A stretch of DNA of 16,638 nucleotides from an uncultured Paracoccaceae bacterium (GTDB taxonomy: Bacteria > Pseudomonadota > Alphaproteobacteria > Rhodobacterales > Rhodobacteraceae): NCBI GenBank assembly GCA_938038825.1, contig CALHST010000289.1, positions 1 to 16,638 on the forward strand. Direction: 5' to 3'. Below, piece after piece: positions 13,688-16,638 of this stretch (the stretch's first letter is position 1; each line of letters begins with the position of its first letter). The notes under the pieces are model-generated. The model was not told the origin of the DNA. It saw nothing but the letters and a program-made list of their open reading frames with translations, and searched no databases. The position numbers and the translations under genes are program-made.

Positions 13688-14638
13688 TCAGGCGGCTTTA
13701 CGCATAACCAGAACGTCACGCACAATCGACTCGCTCATTCGGTGTTCGAATTTGGTGTCCAAAACCTCTAACTCAAGCCCCCCAAAAGCCGCAATCAGTT
13801 GGCTACGTTTGGGTATATTAGAGTTAAAGGCAACCACCATCGCCCCGCCCGGTGCCAAGCATTGTGCCCAAACAGGTGCACAGGTTTTCAACGTTTCAAG
13901 TGGGCTGCGCGTGTCTTTCCCACCCATGTGCTGCACTCCGTAAGGGACATCTGTCACAATCAGATCAAAGGGTTTGCGCTGGGTAAGATCATAAGATTGC
14001 GCGCTATCGCCAACAATCAGTCGCATTGCAGTGCCCAAGGCCGAAAACTCCAGAAATTTCCCAATTCCCTTTTTGTTGGCCTTTTGGGTCCACCCTTCGG
14101 AGAGCTTGTGTTTCTGACGGTGAATTTTCGTCCATTTCTTCAAGCCACGTCGAACATCACTTAGGACAGTATCGTCCTGCTCTATCCCGACCGCATGCAA
14201 ACCATATCGCATCGCCCACAATAATGTCGTTCCCCGCCCACACATCGGATCCAGCAAGCGCAGTTTAGCGGGATCCGAAAGCGGCATCTGTTGAAGCCCC
14301 ACATTGATCATCAACTGGGTCAGCGTTTCGTTTGTTTTGCCCCGGTACTTTTCGCCCCATACAAAATCTGGATGCAGCGCGAAATTCGCCCCGTGATCCA
14401 AGGGGCGCATCATGGAACCATCCATTTCGAATGCCCCTTGCACAGCGGAAAGACGCAAAAGATCCGGCAACACAGACGCATCCGCACTTAAACGCAGAAA
14501 AACCAGGTCACCGATTTGATCAAACCGCAGGTCCGTTGCTCCGGCCACGCCTGCCGCTTCCGCCATAACAACGGATTGTGCATTGGCAAAATAGGCAGCA
14601 GCTGCGCGGGAAGAGATCAAAAGAGCATAATCAGGCAT
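13688..14638 (-). CDS. TRM11-family SAM-dependent RNA methyltransferase
   Basis: A 316-residue class I methyltransferase resembling the Trm11/Trm14 group, which methylates N2 of guanosine in tRNA in archaea and eukaryotes; the bacterial members are uncharacterised. The SAM-binding motif I is LLDPMCGRGTTL (128-139), with the acidic ribose-binding end of strand 2 in AVGIEQDD. The catalytic motif IV is TDVPYG (229-234), a D-x-P-Y form typical of exocyclic amine methylation. KYRGKTNETLTQLMINVG (98-115) precedes the domain as in Trm11. The N-terminal ~95 residues are strand-rich and take the THUMP/NFLD-like position but are short. ATG 14638 has AAGG 8 nt upstream; an in-frame start at 14701 would lie in the ialB terminator and is rejected. 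It sits between ialB and rlmN, so two RNA methyltransferases are adjacent. Confidence 0.83.
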   Translation of the reverse strand: MPDYALLISSRAAAAYFANAQSVVMAEAAGVAGATDLRFDQIGDLVFLRLSADASVLPDLLRLSAVQGAFEMDGSMMRPLDHGANFALHPDFVWGEKYRGKTNETLTQLMINVGLQQMPLSDPAKLRLLDPMCGRGTTLLWAMRYGLHAVGIEQDDTVLSDVRRGLKKWTKIHRQKHKLSEGWTQKANKKGIGKFLEFSALGTAMRLIVGDSAQSYDLTQRKPFDLIVTDVPYGVQHMGGKDTRSPLETLKTCAPVWAQCLAPGGAMVVAFNSNIPKRSQLIAAFGGLELEVLDTKFEHRMSESIVRDVLVMRKAA

Positions 14639-14682
14639 AGTAGTGGCCTTAGCTGTCTGGCACCGCACACGCAACAGACAAC

Positions 14683-14715
14683 AAAAAGCCCCCAAACGCA
14701 TAATACGCAGGGGGC
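14683..14715 (-). terminator. Intrinsic terminator of the ialB gene
   Basis: Reading the minus strand: GCCCCC (14715-14710), a 16-nt loop, GGGGGC (14693-14688), then TTTTT (14687-14683). It starts about 22 nt after the ialB stop. A classical rho-independent layout, the best in the window; it implies the methyltransferase and rlmN need their own promoter or depend on read-through. Confidence 0.8.
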
Positions 14716-14737
14716 CGTTTCACACTGTGTTTGGGCC

Positions 14738-15265
14738 TTAGCCGGCGCAGCGTTGTTCAGCGTCTTCGATTGCGGCGGTGAAGCCAAGCAAGCTGAACGT
14801 GTCTATGGTTTGTGTTCCGCGTCCTGACACGCCGGTTACAACTGCCGTCGCACCGCGCTTCATCGCCGTGATGAACTTGGAATCATCTGCCACAGTTGCT
14901 GGCCATGCCCACTCACCTTCGGTGAACATTTCAAATTCTGTGCCACTGATGTTGATATTAACAGTCGAACCTTCGGCAAAAGGATACCCACCTGTGAATG
15001 CCACTTGTCCATTAGCACCAGCGCCTGGGCGGTAAAAAACCATCAGCAAAGTCTGGCTGCGTGTGACCGCGACATTGCGACCATCTCTGCGGTTTTCCGT
15101 TTCCTTTGGTGTTGAAACACTCCAACATTCCGTTGGGTTTTCTTCAACAAAAACGCTCCAATCGGTCTTTGCTGCAACACGATTTGTGCTGGTATCCTGA
15201 GCGGACGCCGCAAAACCCAAACACGCTGCCAACACAGCAAACCCAAAAGTTCTTAATACTACCAT
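14738..15265 (-). CDS. Invasion-associated locus B (IalB) family periplasmic protein
   Basis: A 175-residue exported protein. The N-terminus has a basic start, a hydrophobic core (FGFAVLAACLGFAASA) and a likely signal peptidase I site after ASA at about residue 22. The mature part shows the IalB pattern: TDWSVFVEENPTECWSVST, a strand with VAVTRSQTLLMVFYRPG, and a C-terminal Cys173 that may pair with Cys47. IalB was named for erythrocyte invasion in Bartonella; in free-living Rhodobacterales the role is unknown and the name should not be read as virulence. ATG 15265 is chosen because GGAGG lies 8 nt upstream; the GTG two codons earlier would be only 2 nt from it. A strong terminator follows. 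It diverges from the asparaginase gene across 174 bp in which I found no convincing promoter. Confidence 0.88.
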   Translation of the reverse strand: MVVLRTFGFAVLAACLGFAASAQDTSTNRVAAKTDWSVFVEENPTECWSVSTPKETENRRDGRNVAVTRSQTLLMVFYRPGAGANGQVAFTGGYPFAEGSTVNINISGTEFEMFTEGEWAWPATVADDSKFITAMKRGATAVVTGVSGRGTQTIDTFSLLGFTAAIEDAEQRCAG

Positions 15266-15439
15266 CGTCACAGCCTCCGGACTGTCCTTAGCCTCAACTC
15301 GTTGTCTTCGTGATGACCTGTTCTCGGCCTATTGACTTGCACGCGGACAATGTTTCGCTCAACAACAATCATAATAGCCCGAAAGCATCCATAAACGGAA
15401 GTGAAATGGGCAAGTTTTTGCGAAGTTGTGAGGGATCCA

Positions 15440-16420
15440 ATGACAACAGCAGTGCCGATGGTCGAACACTGGCGTGGGCCTTTCCTGGAAAGTGTTCATC
15501 ATGGGCATGCTGTTGTGTGCGATGAAACGGGTCAGATTGTTCAGGCATGGGGCAACCCGGATCAGGTTGTTTTGCCACGGTCTTCTGCAAAAATGATCCA
15601 AGCGCTTCCGTTGATCGAAAGCGGTGCGGCCAAAGCATTTTCGCTTACGCCGCAACAACTTGCCTTGGCTTGCGCCTCGCATCAAGGTGCGCGATTACAT
15701 GTGGATCACGTATCCGCGTGGCTTGATACGCTTGGACTTGGTGACGACGATTTGCGCTGCGGTGCCCAAACAACGCGCGACGCGGAATACCATGCGGATA
15801 TGATCAAAACCGATGCCCCGACATGCCAAATGCACAATAATTGTTCCGGCAAGCATGCGGGATTTCTGACGTTAACGCGTCACTTGGGCGCGGGTCCCGA
15901 ATACATTGATATCGCCCACCCCTTGCAAAACGCTATTCGTGACGCCTGGGAACGGACCACCCAAGAAACTGTGGCAGGCTATGGAATCGACGGATGTTCC
16001 GCCCCGAATTTTGCCACCACGCTTCATGGCGTCGCGCGCGCGATGGCCTTTTTTGCGGGAAGCGATCCAGACAGCGCGGCGGGGCGGTTGACCCGCGCGA
16101 TGGCCCTGCATCCCGAATTGGTTGCCGGTGAAGGACGTGCATGTACAAACCTGATGCGCGCGATGAATGGCAAAGTGACCGTGAAAACGGGGGCCGAAGG
16201 GTTCTTCATTGCGATCATTCCAGAAAAGAAACTGGGTGTTGCTTTGAAAATCTCGGACGGGGCAACGCGCGCCAGCGAATGCGCCATGGCCGCAATACTG
16301 GTGAAACTGGGCGTTCTGAACGCAGAACACCCAGAGACGCGGAAATATCTGAATGCCGAGATAACGAACTGGCGCGACGTTCAGACCGGTTGGCAACGCG
16401 CCGCCCCGCCTTTGTGCTAA
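15440..16420 (+). CDS. L-asparaginase, Rhizobium etli-type (PF06089, zinc asparaginase)
   Basis: A 326-residue asparaginase of the 'asparaginase II' PF06089 family, unrelated to the E. coli AnsA/AnsB enzymes, hydrolysing asparagine to aspartate and ammonia. The residues described for R. etli ReAV are present at matching positions: the serine-lysine pair Ser48/Lys51 in PRSSAKMIQ, zinc-site residues Cys135 and Lys138 in HNNCSGKHAGF, and Cys186 in DGCSAPNF. CASHQGA (78-84) is another family block, and GVALKISDGATRA lies near the C-terminus. No signal peptide, so cytosolic. The ATG at 15440 has GAGGGA 4-5 nt upstream; the longer frame from 15401 adds 13 unrelated residues. It diverges from ialB and is followed by the convergent TctA-type gene. 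Confidence 0.93.
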   Translation: MTTAVPMVEHWRGPFLESVHHGHAVVCDETGQIVQAWGNPDQVVLPRSSAKMIQALPLIESGAAKAFSLTPQQLALACASHQGARLHVDHVSAWLDTLGLGDDDLRCGAQTTRDAEYHADMIKTDAPTCQMHNNCSGKHAGFLTLTRHLGAGPEYIDIAHPLQNAIRDAWERTTQETVAGYGIDGCSAPNFATTLHGVARAMAFFAGSDPDSAAGRLTRAMALHPELVAGEGRACTNLMRAMNGKVTVKTGAEGFFIAIIPEKKLGVALKISDGATRASECAMAAILVKLGVLNAEHPETRKYLNAEITNWRDVQTGWQRAAPPLC

Positions 16421-16448
16421 AACAGATACACGCTAATAGCATGAGAGG

Positions 16449-16638
16449 TTAAGAAAGACTGCGTTCGCGGTTTGCCCGCCTTTTCATCAGCAATTTCACC
16501 AGCGGCACCAACCACACCACGATGGTAATCACCCCAAGCGTGGCCGCGATGGGCCGCGAGAAGAACCCCAATGGATCGCCGTCTGCCTTGATCATCGACG
16601 CCATAAAATTGTCTTCGACCATATTTCCAAGAACGATC
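16449..16638 (-). CDS. Tripartite tricarboxylate transporter permease (TctA family), C-terminal end
   Basis: Only the last 62 residues are inside the window. They contain NMVEDNFMASMIKADGDPLG, then FFSRPIAA and a hydrophobic membrane helix (TLGVITIVVWLVPLVKLL) with a positively charged end (MKRRANRERSLS). The N-x-F...ADGDPL-x-FF-x-RPI pattern is the usual end of the large TctA permease, whose complex with TctB and a periplasmic TctC imports carboxylates using the ion gradient. The remainder of the gene, and any tctB/tctC, lie beyond the right edge. It converges with the asparaginase gene with a 28-nt gap. Confidence 0.75.
   Translation of the reverse strand, partial: IVLGNMVEDNFMASMIKADGDPLGFFSRPIAATLGVITIVVWLVPLVKLLMKRRANRERSLS

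Noticed and set aside
14639..14701. Longer N-terminus for the TRM11-like protein
   Set aside because: The extra codons run through the ialB terminator stem and give a Cys/Arg-rich sequence unlike the family.
15266..15439. Promoters in the ialB-asparaginase gap
   Set aside because: TTGACT at 15333-15338 and CATAAT at 15370-15375 are seen, but not at 16-18 nt spacing; no pair was good enough to call.

Overview
The window looks like chromosomal DNA of a marine-type alphaproteobacterium of the order Rhodobacterales (Roseobacter group). The grounds are the protein families and their wording: an IalB-family periplasmic protein near rlmN, a Hint_2-type hedgehog/intein protein, a TctA-type permease, a LOG protein of the long alphaproteobacterial form, the succinylase route to lysine (dapD/dapE), moderate-to-high GC, and a GC-rich intergenic hairpin of a kind I associate with this group. 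Genus cannot be assigned. Twenty protein-coding genes are called, two of them cut by the window edges. I see no tRNA, rRNA, CRISPR array, transposase or phage gene, and no gene-free stretch longer than about 260 bp.

Left part (1-5428): a YafY-type transcriptional regulator (cut at the left edge) is divergent from a GST-family gene that overlaps a DUF1801 gene by 4 nt. Converging on these is a tight minus-strand operon, dapE > DUF2064 transferase > rnr, with gaps of only 6-9 nt.

Centre (5429-8362): a plus-strand two-gene cassette, the most unusual part of the window. Gene 1 encodes a choice-of-anchor L domain, an Ig/cadherin-like domain and a Hint domain with the expected nucleophilic Cys and block-B His. 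Gene 2 overlaps it by 4 nt (ATGA) and encodes a probable LamG-like domain followed by a Hint-like domain in which the aligned positions of both catalytic residues are changed (Cys to Gly, His to Gln). The cassette is preceded by a candidate promoter bracketed by an inverted repeat. It lies between dapE on one side and dapD plus a small unknown gene on the other, as if placed into a dap gene cluster.

Right part (8363-16638): the minus strand carries dapD and its small partner, a PLP-dependent threonine/serine dehydratase divergent from a plus-strand LOG-family gene, a GC-rich repeat/hairpin region, a 70-residue unknown protein, a poorly defined unknown gene overlapping the 3' end of rlmN, rlmN itself, a TRM11-like RNA methyltransferase and an IalB-family secreted protein with a strong terminator. 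A plus-strand zinc-type L-asparaginase diverges from ialB, and the 3' end of a TctA-family permease gene enters from the right edge.

Functionally the housekeeping content is lysine/diaminopimelate synthesis (dapD, dapE), RNA decay and modification (rnr, rlmN, TRM11-like) and amino-acid catabolism (dehydratase, asparaginase). The Hint pair is the accessory system deserving attention. Several starts were moved inward from the longest reading frame because a Shine-Dalgarno sequence and family length both supported it.
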